17,617 nucleotides of DNA from SIG710 sp045605745 (lineage in GTDB: Bacteria; Bacillota; Clostridia; Oscillospirales; CAG-272). Positions 7,930 through 15,888 of the stretch are shown here, one piece after another. The notes beneath the pieces are model-generated. The model searched no databases. It saw nothing but the letters and a program-made list of their open reading frames with translations, and was not told the origin of the DNA. The stretch lies in NCBI GenBank assembly GCA_045605745.1, contig JAZUQN010000221.1:1-17617 (forward strand), in the 5' to 3' direction. A program made the translations under genes and the position numbers. How positions within the stretch are numbered: the first letter of the stretch is position 1; every line of letters starts with the position of its first letter.

Positions 7930-9834
7930 ATGAAAAAGATTTATGCTATATTATGTCTCCTGCTTTGTACTGCCTTTCTGTTTTTTGGCTGTGGCGACAA
8001 GGTAGAAACCGATGTTGAAAGCGGAAGTGACACTTCCGAGATAGGCAATGCTCCGCCGGAAACTGAAGAGCCGGCTCCGGAGGCGAAAAAATACACCATA
8101 ATTCGCTCTGAGGATGCAAGCGACAAGGTAAAAGAGCTTGCCACCGAGCTGCAGCTTACGATTTCAAAGCTGACGGGGGAAAGACCGGAGCTTAAAACAG
8201 ACCGCAGTGATGCATCGGAAAATGAAATAGTTATCGGAAACACCACAAGAGGTGCGTCAAAGGAAGGCGGAGCTCTGCTTAAAAACAAATTGGATTTTGC
8301 GGTTGGCGCCTTTGAAGAAAATATCGTCATTATGGGATATTCGGATATTTCCATAACGAATGGGGTGTATTATTTTATCGAAAACTGCCTTGTTGACGGC
8401 AAAATTTCGGCCGGAGAACCCTATGTTTCAAATTATGCAGAGGGCATCAGCTCTTTTGTACCAACCGTTGCAACGCCAAACCGCTATACCAGATATCTGA
8501 ACAGCGAGCGTGACCCTATCTACGGTGCTCAGCATCTCCAGGGAATGACTATGGATGATGAGGGCAATGTTTATTTTTCCTTTACGGGTCTTATTGTTAA
8601 GGTCAATCAAGAGGGCGAGGAAATGGGCGTTTATAAGGTGTCTGATGAGCTTATCTCTCTTTCCTGCCATCTCGGAAATCTATATTGGCATGAGGGCAAG
8701 ATATATATCGGCCTTGGCATAAGCAAAACCGCACTTAGCAAGTACAAAAGATATATCGGTGTGCTTGACGACAGCGTTTTTGATGATAAGGGTGGATATA
8801 TTCAGGATAATAACAAAGAGCCGCTGCTTTATGGAATCAACATTGCAGAGCTTTCCACAGACAGAACATTTAAAAATTCTGAGGGCAATGATGTTGCAAG
8901 GTTTGGCGGCGGAGGAATTGACGGAATTACTGTTGGAAAGCTGCCGGGAAAGGGCTATATTCTGCCAAAGGGATATGTATTAAAGGAAGATATAACTGCG
9001 TCTGACGGCAGTGTCTACACAGCTGGCACTGTGCTTCAGGCGGATGTTGAGGTTGATGATGATAAGGATTATTTAATTGCAGTCAGAACACAGGGTTCCT
9101 ATGACACATACCGCTATGATGATGACAATCAGCAGATAATGGTATTCGATTTTGACGATATTACAGAGGAGAATCTTCTTCCGCTGACATATGAAAGAAT
9201 TACAAACGACGATAACACCACGATAAATATAAAATATAACCTTTATCTTTATTGCGGATATCATACGTATGGAACGCAGGTTATCTGCTATGATAAGACA
9301 ACCGGTGATTATCTGCTTTGGACATACGGCCGCTCGGAAGAAAACAATGAATTTCCCGAGGATTCGCTAACTGTTGTTGATGGATCAAGGAAAATATATC
9401 TCGGAGAGATAGAGGTTGGACAGAGCGTTCCCAAGAACAGCGAAAACTATAGGATTGCTCTTGAATATTCTGAAGAGTATACCGACTCAAAGGACCTCGA
9501 TAATGACGGCAATACAGAAGAGCGTCTCATCGGCTGGATTGCCACCATGCAGTGTGTGTGCGAGAAAGGCGGCATAGAGAATCACGAGGCGGTGGTTTAT
9601 GGCGAAACGGGATATGCGGCAAAGATCTGCGGAATAAACACAAAGCTTCAAGGCGATAACGGCTGTATTTCTCTTGGAAACAATTTTTACTACGTGGCTG
9701 CACAAAGCAATAAAGATGCTTTAAGGGAGGATGGAGTTACCGAGCAGACAGCATACGGTGCAGAGGCAAGGATCTATTATATATCAAGAGATCATGGCGC
9801 GTGGACACTCTCAAGGGTTACTTCTTGGAACTAA
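7930..9834 (+). CDS. lipoprotein with N-terminal glycosidase-type accessory domain and shared C-terminal domain
   Basis: A 634-residue predicted lipoprotein. The start at 7930 is preferred because AAGGAG (7919-7924) precedes it and it opens a lipoprotein signal: KK, hydrophobic core, then FFGC with Cys21 (Phe at -3 is slightly unusual). The same frame is open upstream into the previous gene, but that part has no ribosome site. An acidic, Pro/Glu-rich linker (~25-53) is followed by a domain (~54-172) with the pattern YTIIRSEDAS...ELQ...L...TG...EIVIGNTTR. This resembles the small N-terminal domain in front of many GH20/GH67-type glycosidases, though no catalytic domain follows. Residues ~176-634 are homologous to the C-terminus of the upstream 2296-residue protein, including GGGGIDGITVGKLPGKGY (326-343) and DLDNDG (522-527). 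It is probably membrane-anchored outside the cell and functionally coupled to its neighbour. Enzymatic activity is unknown. Confidence 0.85.
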   Translation: MKKIYAILCLLLCTAFLFFGCGDKVETDVESGSDTSEIGNAPPETEEPAPEAKKYTIIRSEDASDKVKELATELQLTISKLTGERPELKTDRSDASENEIVIGNTTRGASKEGGALLKNKLDFAVGAFEENIVIMGYSDISITNGVYYFIENCLVDGKISAGEPYVSNYAEGISSFVPTVATPNRYTRYLNSERDPIYGAQHLQGMTMDDEGNVYFSFTGLIVKVNQEGEEMGVYKVSDELISLSCHLGNLYWHEGKIYIGLGISKTALSKYKRYIGVLDDSVFDDKGGYIQDNNKEPLLYGINIAELSTDRTFKNSEGNDVARFGGGGIDGITVGKLPGKGYILPKGYVLKEDITASDGSVYTAGTVLQADVEVDDDKDYLIAVRTQGSYDTYRYDDDNQQIMVFDFDDITEENLLPLTYERITNDDNTTINIKYNLYLYCGYHTYGTQVICYDKTTGDYLLWTYGRSEENNEFPEDSLTVVDGSRKIYLGEIEVGQSVPKNSENYRIALEYSEEYTDSKDLDNDGNTEERLIGWIATMQCVCEKGGIENHEAVVYGETGYAAKICGINTKLQGDNGCISLGNNFYYVAAQSNKDALREDGVTEQTAYGAEARIYYISRDHGAWTLSRVTSWN

Positions 9835-9837
9835 AGT

Positions 9838-9874
9838 AAAGGCGGAAAACCAGATGGTTTTCCGCCTTTGCTTT
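9838..9874 (+). terminator. strong intrinsic terminator, possibly bidirectional
   Basis: AAAGGCGGAAAACC (9838-9851) pairs perfectly over 14 bp with GGTTTTCCGCCTTT (9856-9869) around AGAT, then GCTTT follows. It starts three bases after the lipoprotein stop. Because the stem ends in A/T on both sides it could also stop transcripts of the recG operon arriving from the right. Confidence 0.85.
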
Positions 9875-9876
9875 AA

Positions 9877-9896
9877 AATTTTGATTTATCGGGGAG
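9877..9896 (+). repeat. 20-base direct repeat, copy 1
   Basis: AATTTTGATTTATCGGGGAG occurs here and identically at 17361-17380, in the same orientation. Both copies lie within about 10 bases of an intrinsic terminator hairpin. The match ends sharply on both sides. Here its right part is the left terminal inverted repeat of the small element at 9885-9992. Confidence 0.85.
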
Positions 9897-9992
9897 ACAT
9901 TGGAGAGCACACTGCGAAGTTTTCACTATAGAGTAGTTAACCACAGACGAAAGCAGTGTGCTATTTTTAGTAAAATTTAACTCCCCTATAAA
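9885..9992. repeat. 108-base MITE-like element with terminal inverted repeats
   Basis: TTTATCGGGGAG (9885-9896) and CTCCCCTATAAA (9981-9992) are inverted repeats matching at 11 of 12 positions. Nested inside is a second, perfect 10-bp pair, AGCACACTGC (9906-9915) with GCAGTGTGCT (9953-9962), followed by ATTTTTAG. The whole element can fold into one long hairpin on either strand. It lies between the convergent lipoprotein and recG genes and encodes nothing. It may be a small non-autonomous element or a structured 3' UTR; no clear target-site duplication is visible. Confidence 0.5.
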
Positions 9993-10021
9993 CTTCTGTT
10001 TGATTGCAGCCAGTGTCAAAA

Positions 10022-12190
10022 TCAATAATTGTTTTCCACATCAAACAGCCCATTTACCTCAGACAAAATTTCTTTTATACCACTTTGAGGCTCTCCACCA
10101 TTGATCAGGGCTTTTGCTTCTCTGAAGGCAGCAGATAGAAGCAGTGAATCGTTACACATATCACCAAGACGGAACCGCAGTGCCCCGCTTTGGCGTATTT
10201 CAGCCTTTGCAGCACTCTTAAGAAAGTCGCCCGGTCCTCTCATCGCCAGATCCTTTTCGGCTATTGTAAAGCCGTCGTATATATTTTTCATTGTGTCAAG
10301 TCTTGTGCGTGCATTTTCTCCCTTGCTGTCAGACACCAGTACACAATAGCTCTTGCGTCCCCCTCTTCCAACTCTTCCTCTGAGCTGATGTAGCTGTGAC
10401 AGACCAAATCTCTCGGCATTTTCAACTATCATAAGGCAGGCGTTTGGTACATTTACGCCAACCTCTATAACTGTTGTTGAAACCAGTACATCGATCTCTC
10501 CTTCAGAAAAAGCCCTCATTGTGGCATCCTTTTCCGCAGATTTCATCTTTCCGTGAACAAAGGCAATATTAAGGTGTGGCAGACTTTCGGAAAGCGTTTT
10601 GGCATATTGCACTGCGCTTCTAAGAGGCGGCACATAGCTTTTCTCTTCACCATACGAAAATTCCTCTGTCGATAAAAGCTCATCTATTGTCAGCTCATTT
10701 TTCTCATCCTCGTTTTCCTCCGCCTTTTCTTCAACGGCAGGACATACCACATAAACCTGTCCGCCCTCTGCTGTCAGCTTATCTATAAAAGCAAGAAGCC
10801 TCGAACGATAGCTTTCATCAACATAAAAAGTATCAACCCTCTGTCTTCCCGGAGGCATTTCATCAATAATGGAAAGGTCAAGGTCGCCATATATAGTGAG
10901 AGCAAGAGAACGTGGAATCGGAGTTGCACTCATAACCAGCATATGAGGAAAATTCCCCTTTAAACTGAGGGCAGAGCGTTGCTTTACACCAAAGCGGTGC
11001 TGCTCGTCTGTTACAACAAGTCCAAGTGAAGAAAATTTAACTCCGTCACTGAGGAGAGCGTGAGTTCCAATAACAATATCTACTCGCTCTCCCGTCTCTT
11101 TTGCCGCCATTTCCGCATAAATTCTTCGCTTTTCAGCGGCAGATGTGGAGCCTGTCAGAAGTCTGACTCTTATATTAAGCTTTTCCATAAGCGACTTCAA
11201 ATCATTATAATGCTGTGAAGCAAGGATTTCGGTTGGAGCCATAAGTGCTGCCTGCATACCGCTTTTAACGGCTATGAACATAGCGGCGGCAGCGCACACC
11301 GTCTTTCCGCACCCCACATCTCCAACAAGCAAACGGCTCATTGGAGTGCTTTTAGACATATCCCTTGCGATTTCGGATATAACCTTTTCCTGAGCTGAGG
11401 TCAGCGAATACGGCAGCAGACCTATAAGCGAAGATATGTCTGCCTCAGAGCACGGATGGGCGCCGACAATAGTCTTTTTATCCTTACCTGACAGGCTTAT
11501 GCCAAGGGCAAAATTGAAAAACTCATCAAAAACAAGGCGTTTTCTGGCAGCACTAAGATCACCTAAAGATGAAGGCGAATGAATATTTTTCAGCGCAAAG
11601 CTTCTTGTGGCAAGTTCGTTTCTCATGCGTATCTCTTCGGGCAGAGGATCCTTTATGTGCCCGCTTGTGAGAACTTCTCCGATAAGCTTTGATATAAGAT
11701 TTTGATTTAAACCCTCCGTCAGGGGATAAATGGGTATAAGGGGCGGCAATTCACCAATCTCCTCATTGACAAGCTCTGCCGCAGGCGAGCTCATTGAAAA
11801 GATGTCCTTGCCTGAGGGCATTTTCTTTCTGTCAACCTTGCCGTAAAAGCGAAAAACCTTGCCGGGAACGAATTTTTCCGCAAGATAGTCTTGATTAAAA
11901 TATGTTATCTCGACAGTTGCACTGTCATCATATGCCCTGAATTTAAGAAGGGACATTCCTCTTCTTATAAGGGCTTTTTTTGGTGAAGTTGCGATAACGA
12001 GGCAAAGAGCCTGCTTTTCTCCCTCTATGCTGTCGGAGAGAAGCCTTATCTCTCCACGGTTTTCATAGGCTCTTGGATAGAGACAAAGCAGATCTCCTAT
12101 GCTTTTTATATCAAGCCTTGACAGTGCGGTAGCTCTTGCAGGGCCAACATTCTTCAGCTTTGTCACGGGCTGGTGTATGTCTATATTCAT
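10022..12190 (-). CDS. recG: ATP-dependent DNA helicase RecG
   Basis: RecG remodels stalled replication forks and Holliday junctions in the cytoplasm. The 722-residue product has the N-terminal wedge/OB region (KLKNVGPARA near 11), the Walker A GDVGCGKT (290-297), the DEQH box (395-398), SATPIPR (421-427), the motif VI QLRGRVGRG (602-610) and the RGPGDFL stretch (651-657). It is longer than the usual ~680 residues. Most of the excess is an acidic insert at about 487-525, right after the VVCPAVEE strand, where family members normally pass directly into the next helix. A second small insertion follows RGPGDFL. The start is preceded by AAGGAG. It lies 21 bases behind the SbcC/YhaN-like gene and is the last gene of a three-gene repair operon. 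Confidence 0.97.
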   Translation of the reverse strand: MNIDIHQPVTKLKNVGPARATALSRLDIKSIGDLLCLYPRAYENRGEIRLLSDSIEGEKQALCLVIATSPKKALIRRGMSLLKFRAYDDSATVEITYFNQDYLAEKFVPGKVFRFYGKVDRKKMPSGKDIFSMSSPAAELVNEEIGELPPLIPIYPLTEGLNQNLISKLIGEVLTSGHIKDPLPEEIRMRNELATRSFALKNIHSPSSLGDLSAARKRLVFDEFFNFALGISLSGKDKKTIVGAHPCSEADISSLIGLLPYSLTSAQEKVISEIARDMSKSTPMSRLLVGDVGCGKTVCAAAAMFIAVKSGMQAALMAPTEILASQHYNDLKSLMEKLNIRVRLLTGSTSAAEKRRIYAEMAAKETGERVDIVIGTHALLSDGVKFSSLGLVVTDEQHRFGVKQRSALSLKGNFPHMLVMSATPIPRSLALTIYGDLDLSIIDEMPPGRQRVDTFYVDESYRSRLLAFIDKLTAEGGQVYVVCPAVEEKAEENEDEKNELTIDELLSTEEFSYGEEKSYVPPLRSAVQYAKTLSESLPHLNIAFVHGKMKSAEKDATMRAFSEGEIDVLVSTTVIEVGVNVPNACLMIVENAERFGLSQLHQLRGRVGRGGRKSYCVLVSDSKGENARTRLDTMKNIYDGFTIAEKDLAMRGPGDFLKSAAKAEIRQSGALRFRLGDMCNDSLLLSAAFREAKALINGGEPQSGIKEILSEVNGLFDVENNY

Positions 12191-12211
12191 AGCCTTGTCT
12201 CCTTTCCAATA

Positions 12212-14560
12212 TTAAAGCTTTATAACATTTGCCTTTATCATTGATGCTTCACGAGTATGGCAGGAAAACAGCAGACATTGACTTTCCTCCCCGGAATAAT
12301 CAGAAAGCATTTTTAAAATGGCCGCTGCTCTTGTATTGTCTATTTGCGAAAGCACCTCGTCAAAAAGCAGAGGAGGTGTTTCTCCTCTATAGAGCACGGC
12401 TATAAGGGCAAGGCGCACAGATAGATATGCCGCATCCTTTGTGCCTGCGCTGAGAGCCTCTATCTGGCGTGTGACGCCGTCTGTGCTGACGGTTATGCGA
12501 AATTCGGGAGTGATGCCAAGCTCCCTGTATTTTCCGTTTGTCAAAAAGCTCATAAATTCACTTGCCCTTGCACGAAGACGAGGAGTGACATTTCTTTGCA
12601 TAGCTTCTGCGGCTTCTCTTATGCAGTTAGCCGCAAGGGAAAGAGCATCGTGAAGAGCTATCTCCTTTTGGAGCTTTCGCTCTGTTTTTCTCAGCAGAGC
12701 CTCGCTTTTAAGAGGGTTTTCTGCCCTGGCACGAAGTCCGATAAGCTCTCTGTCATAAAAATATTTTTTCTGCTCTGATTGCTCAACTTTCGAGCGCAAA
12801 AAGTCATGCTCACGGCGAAGCATTGTGATGTTTACACCGGAGAGTTTATTTAGTATCTCCTCGGAAAGAGATTTACGGAGCTCGGCTTCATCAAGGTCAG
12901 CAACCTCTTTCTCTCTCTCTGCCATAACAGCCTTATATTTTGAGAGGTCGTGAAGAAGCTCGTCCATTTGTTTGCAAAGCTCTGAGGAGCTTGCAAGAGC
13001 ATCAGAAACTATGCCGGACAGCACCTTTGGTGTAGCATGATCTTCAGGGGATATTCCGATTTTCTCAAGAAGAGCACAAAGGATACCTCTCTGCTTTCCT
13101 GTTTTATCGAGAAGGATGTCACATTCTGCCGAAAGCTTTTCGGCATAAGCCATCTTTTCATTTCGCATATTTCTTGCCCTAATATTTTCTTCAAGAGCAA
13201 GGCGCATTTCTGTTTCAGCCAGTCCGGCCCCAAGACTAAATGCAAGGCAAAGAGCCTTTGAGGCTTTACGGTGCTTTGAGGATCTCACAAGCAAAACTAC
13301 AGAAAGTGTGATCAGAACAGCAGAAGCTGCGCCGAAAACAGCCGCCATGATAGGGTCCTCAAGAAAAGCAAGAGGTCCGGGAAGATTTGGCGGAAGGAGA
13401 AGAAAATTGCAGACAACTGCCGCAAGAGCAAAAGCCAAAAGACCGGTTGAAAGAATCGCCAAAACAAGAGATAAGATTCCGAAAAGCTTTAGCCTTGATG
13501 CGTTTTTCTCCCCTTTGCTTATTCTGTGTGCGATCTCATCTGCACCGCCTACTTCTTCAATTTTATCTGCAAGCTTTATGTTGTCGCTTTGAGGCGGCAC
13601 ATCGCCCTCGGCTCTTTCATAAGCCTTTTTCTTCTCGCTGTATTCTTCAAAGGAGGATGTATAATCTCTGCTTGCCAGCAGAAGCTCACGCTGATAGGTG
13701 CTGTCGGGCACAAAGTCAAGATGGCATTTTTCTGTTTTAAGAGTTTCGATATCCTTTTCGATAGCTCCTATTCGAGCCTTGACGCTGTGCAAGCTTTCAA
13801 AGCGTATAAGCTGTTGTTTTTTATCATATGCTTCACAGAGCTTGCGATTTTCCTCAAGCTTTGCCTTTGATTCTGCAAAAACTCTGTTAAGGCTTTCATA
13901 TGACGCTTCGTATTCGGCAATTTTAAGAGCCTTTTCCTTGGCAGAGGAGAGGCGTGCCGCATATTCGTCACGCTTTAGAGAAAGTTCATAGATGGAGCCC
14001 CCCTGCTTTGTTTTATGAAGAAGCTTGCGCCTTATCCCATCAAGCTTTGAAATGGCTTTTTCACTATCGAGTGTTTCATCTGCAGAAAGAAGCAGATTTT
14101 GCAGGGCGTTTCCAAGCTCGCTGCCGTCTATGCTTCCGCATCCAAGCTGTTTGACAAAGGCAGTGCTTTCAAATATTGATGCCGGCACTCCCAAGAACAG
14201 CTCTCCGGGCACCTCACCCTTGTGCACGGGCGTTCCGCTTGCAAGATCAATGATGCTTACTTTTTCTCCTCTGATGCTTTCTCTTGCGCTTCTTTCGATT
14301 CTAAAATCTCCAAGCTTAGTTGAAACGGTCATTGATCCTGCGGCAATGCCGCCGTCCCATGAAAAGCTCCGTTCCTTTTCGCTTATAATGTCGCCCGAGG
14401 CTCTGCGCGGCAGACCGTATAAAATGAACTTAATAAAGGAAAGAATACTGCTTTTTCCGGACTCGTTTTCTCCCTCTATTATATTCAGACCCGGAACAAA
14501 ATCGATAGAACGGTTTTTGATAGAGGCAAATTCTATAATGTTTATGTTAATTATCTTCAT
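12212..14560 (-). CDS. SbcC/YhaN-like coiled-coil ATPase with two membrane segments
   Basis: An SMC/Rad50-type ABC ATPase of 782 residues, expected to pair with the nuclease encoded just upstream. Visible motifs are Walker A GENESGKSS (30-38), a Q-loop region AFVKQLG (134-140), the ABC signature LSAGTKD (703-709), Walker B LLFDEV (731-736) followed by the SQIDN D-loop, and a His-loop (FSCHTRE). Between the head halves are two coiled-coil stretches (about 165-350 and 440-650). Their tip carries two strongly hydrophobic helices (about 357-388 and 402-426) instead of a zinc hook. Membrane segments at this place are a feature of the YhaN branch, so the complex is probably membrane-tethered. The start overlaps nothing and has GGAGG within the end of the previous gene; the 3-base gap implies translational coupling. 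It is shorter than B. subtilis YhaN. Confidence 0.9.
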   Translation of the reverse strand: MKIININIIEFASIKNRSIDFVPGLNIIEGENESGKSSILSFIKFILYGLPRRASGDIISEKERSFSWDGGIAAGSMTVSTKLGDFRIERSARESIRGEKVSIIDLASGTPVHKGEVPGELFLGVPASIFESTAFVKQLGCGSIDGSELGNALQNLLLSADETLDSEKAISKLDGIRRKLLHKTKQGGSIYELSLKRDEYAARLSSAKEKALKIAEYEASYESLNRVFAESKAKLEENRKLCEAYDKKQQLIRFESLHSVKARIGAIEKDIETLKTEKCHLDFVPDSTYQRELLLASRDYTSSFEEYSEKKKAYERAEGDVPPQSDNIKLADKIEEVGGADEIAHRISKGEKNASRLKLFGILSLVLAILSTGLLAFALAAVVCNFLLLPPNLPGPLAFLEDPIMAAVFGAASAVLITLSVVLLVRSSKHRKASKALCLAFSLGAGLAETEMRLALEENIRARNMRNEKMAYAEKLSAECDILLDKTGKQRGILCALLEKIGISPEDHATPKVLSGIVSDALASSSELCKQMDELLHDLSKYKAVMAEREKEVADLDEAELRKSLSEEILNKLSGVNITMLRREHDFLRSKVEQSEQKKYFYDRELIGLRARAENPLKSEALLRKTERKLQKEIALHDALSLAANCIREAAEAMQRNVTPRLRARASEFMSFLTNGKYRELGITPEFRITVSTDGVTRQIEALSAGTKDAAYLSVRLALIAVLYRGETPPLLFDEVLSQIDNTRAAAILKMLSDYSGEESQCLLFSCHTREASMIKANVIKL

Positions 14561-14563
14561 GCG

Positions 14564-15724
14564 TTATGCCTCCTCATCTAAATTCAGGCTGTCGCCATCG
14601 TCTAAAAATACAGAGAGATCTCTTCCACCAAGGGCACAAAGGCCAATGCGCAGTGCACTTGCTATAAGCTCATTGTCTCCCTCATAGTTGATCTTGCTTT
14701 TCATCAGGCGGTAAAATTCGCCCCTGATGGTCATATCACGAGAAAGAATATCGTCATCCTCAAGTGGCAGAGTATTGTCTTTTATCTCAAAATAGTCAAC
14801 AGCATCGCTGCATCTTCTTTCTATAAGACCGAGAGAGGGGATAAAATCCGAATCAAGAAATCCCTCAAGCACAACCCTCACGGCATGGTTCTTTCCATAG
14901 CCCTTTTCCGCCATTTTGCAGAGGATCGAAGCAACAATTTCCTCATTACTGAGGCAAAGGGTTACATTTAAGGGCAAAAGCTCAAAGGAGTAATCGGAGA
15001 AAGAAAGCTTTTCAATGTTGATCTGGGGTTTTTCTCCCGTTTCAAATATCGAAACCGAAAGTGCGCTTCCCGGACCTATCTCGTCAAATGCTCTGCCAAG
15101 GGTAAATCCGCTGTATGCACAGAGGACAGAGGGGGATTGATACACCGGGGGGGCTTTATGTATATGTCCAAGTGCACAATATGTAAAGCCTGCCTGTTCC
15201 ATTTCCCCATAAGTCATTGGAGCATAGGGAGAAAGTGGTACGCCTGCCTCACTGTGAGCACACAAAATGTTAATGTTTTCCCCCTCGATACTTATGTCTG
15301 CAAGAGGGTTATGGCGGTGAGTTGGGCCGCAGAAGGCATATCCCCAAACGCTTACGCCAAGCTCGTCAAAATCAAACTTATCCATATTTTCGCTATTAAA
15401 AACATGAACATTTTTAGGCAAAGCTCCACTGTTATATATACTGCCTCGAAGATATGGGTCGTGATTTCCGGGTGATATAACAACCGGACACTGAAGAGAG
15501 CCAAGCTCGCTCTTTATCATTTCAGCACTTTCAACGCTGACAAATCCGCTGTCATAAAGATCTCCTGCGATAAGCACAAGGTCATATTCATTTTCTCTTA
15601 TATGTTTTGTTATACGGCGAAAAACATCACGCTGACGCCTTCGCGCATTTTCACTGCGCTTTATATCCCCAGAGCAGAAGGGGCTGTCAAGGTGTAGATC
15701 CGCCATATGAAAAATCTTTATCAT
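14564..15724 (-). CDS. yhaO: YhaO/SbcD-like metallophosphoesterase DNA nuclease
   Basis: A 386-residue calcineurin-like phosphoesterase, probably a Mn-dependent DNA nuclease acting with the ATPase encoded behind it. The metal-site motifs are complete: DLHLD (9-13), GDLYD (54-58), GNHD (86-89), His157 in CAHSE, and GHIH (186-189). The opening HMADLHLDSPF is characteristic of the YhaO branch rather than classical SbcD. Residues ~260-386 form the C-terminal part that in this superfamily contacts the ATPase coiled coil. It is the first gene of the operon, with a GGAGAT ribosome site and a promoter 30-60 bases upstream. Role in DNA-end processing is inferred from family and operon context; the exact substrate is not known from the sequence. 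Confidence 0.93.
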   Translation of the reverse strand: MIKIFHMADLHLDSPFCSGDIKRSENARRRQRDVFRRITKHIRENEYDLVLIAGDLYDSGFVSVESAEMIKSELGSLQCPVVISPGNHDPYLRGSIYNSGALPKNVHVFNSENMDKFDFDELGVSVWGYAFCGPTHRHNPLADISIEGENINILCAHSEAGVPLSPYAPMTYGEMEQAGFTYCALGHIHKAPPVYQSPSVLCAYSGFTLGRAFDEIGPGSALSVSIFETGEKPQINIEKLSFSDYSFELLPLNVTLCLSNEEIVASILCKMAEKGYGKNHAVRVVLEGFLDSDFIPSLGLIERRCSDAVDYFEIKDNTLPLEDDDILSRDMTIRGEFYRLMKSKINYEGDNELIASALRIGLCALGGRDLSVFLDDGDSLNLDEEA

Positions 15725-15756
15725 AGTTACATCTCCGGCTATAATTATTCATAATA

Positions 15757-15785
15757 ATTATACCATTTTGCCATGCACTCTTCAA
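15757..15785 (-). promoter_or_regulatory. promoter of the yhaO-ATPase-recG operon
   Basis: Read on the - strand, TTGAAG (15785-15780) and TATAAT (15762-15757) are separated by 17 bases. Transcription would start about 7 bases further on, roughly 25-30 bases before the yhaO ATG. No Gram-positive LexA box (GAAC-N4-GTTC) is seen across it, so SOS control is not indicated. Confidence 0.7.
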
Positions 15786-15791
15786 GGGCTT

Positions 15792-15810
15792 TTTGAAATT
15801 TTATTTCAAA
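15792..15810. promoter_or_regulatory. 8-bp dyad between divergent promoters
   Basis: TTTGAAAT (15792-15799) and ATTTCAAA (15803-15810) are perfect inverted repeats around TTT. The dyad lies 7 bases upstream of the repair-operon -35 box and about 20 bases upstream of the putative promoter facing the other way, a plausible place for a shared regulator. AT-rich, so possibly chance. Confidence 0.35.
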
Positions 15811-15830
15811 GAGAGTAGGGATAAGCACTA

Positions 15831-15859
15831 TTTCAGCTTTGCCGGCATAAAGATAGAAT
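15831..15859 (+). promoter_or_regulatory. possible promoter of the Amidase_6 gene
   Basis: TTTCAG (15831-15836) and TAGAAT (15854-15859) are 17 bases apart, about 30 bases before the ATG. Both hexamers are imperfect, so this is a tentative call. Confidence 0.4.
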
Positions 15860-15888
15860 AAAGATATAGAAAAGATAGGGGGAACTAT

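Noticed and set aside
14025..14687. 220-codon + strand frame across the ATPase/nuclease junction
   Set aside because: Antisense to two strongly supported genes; no family resemblance.
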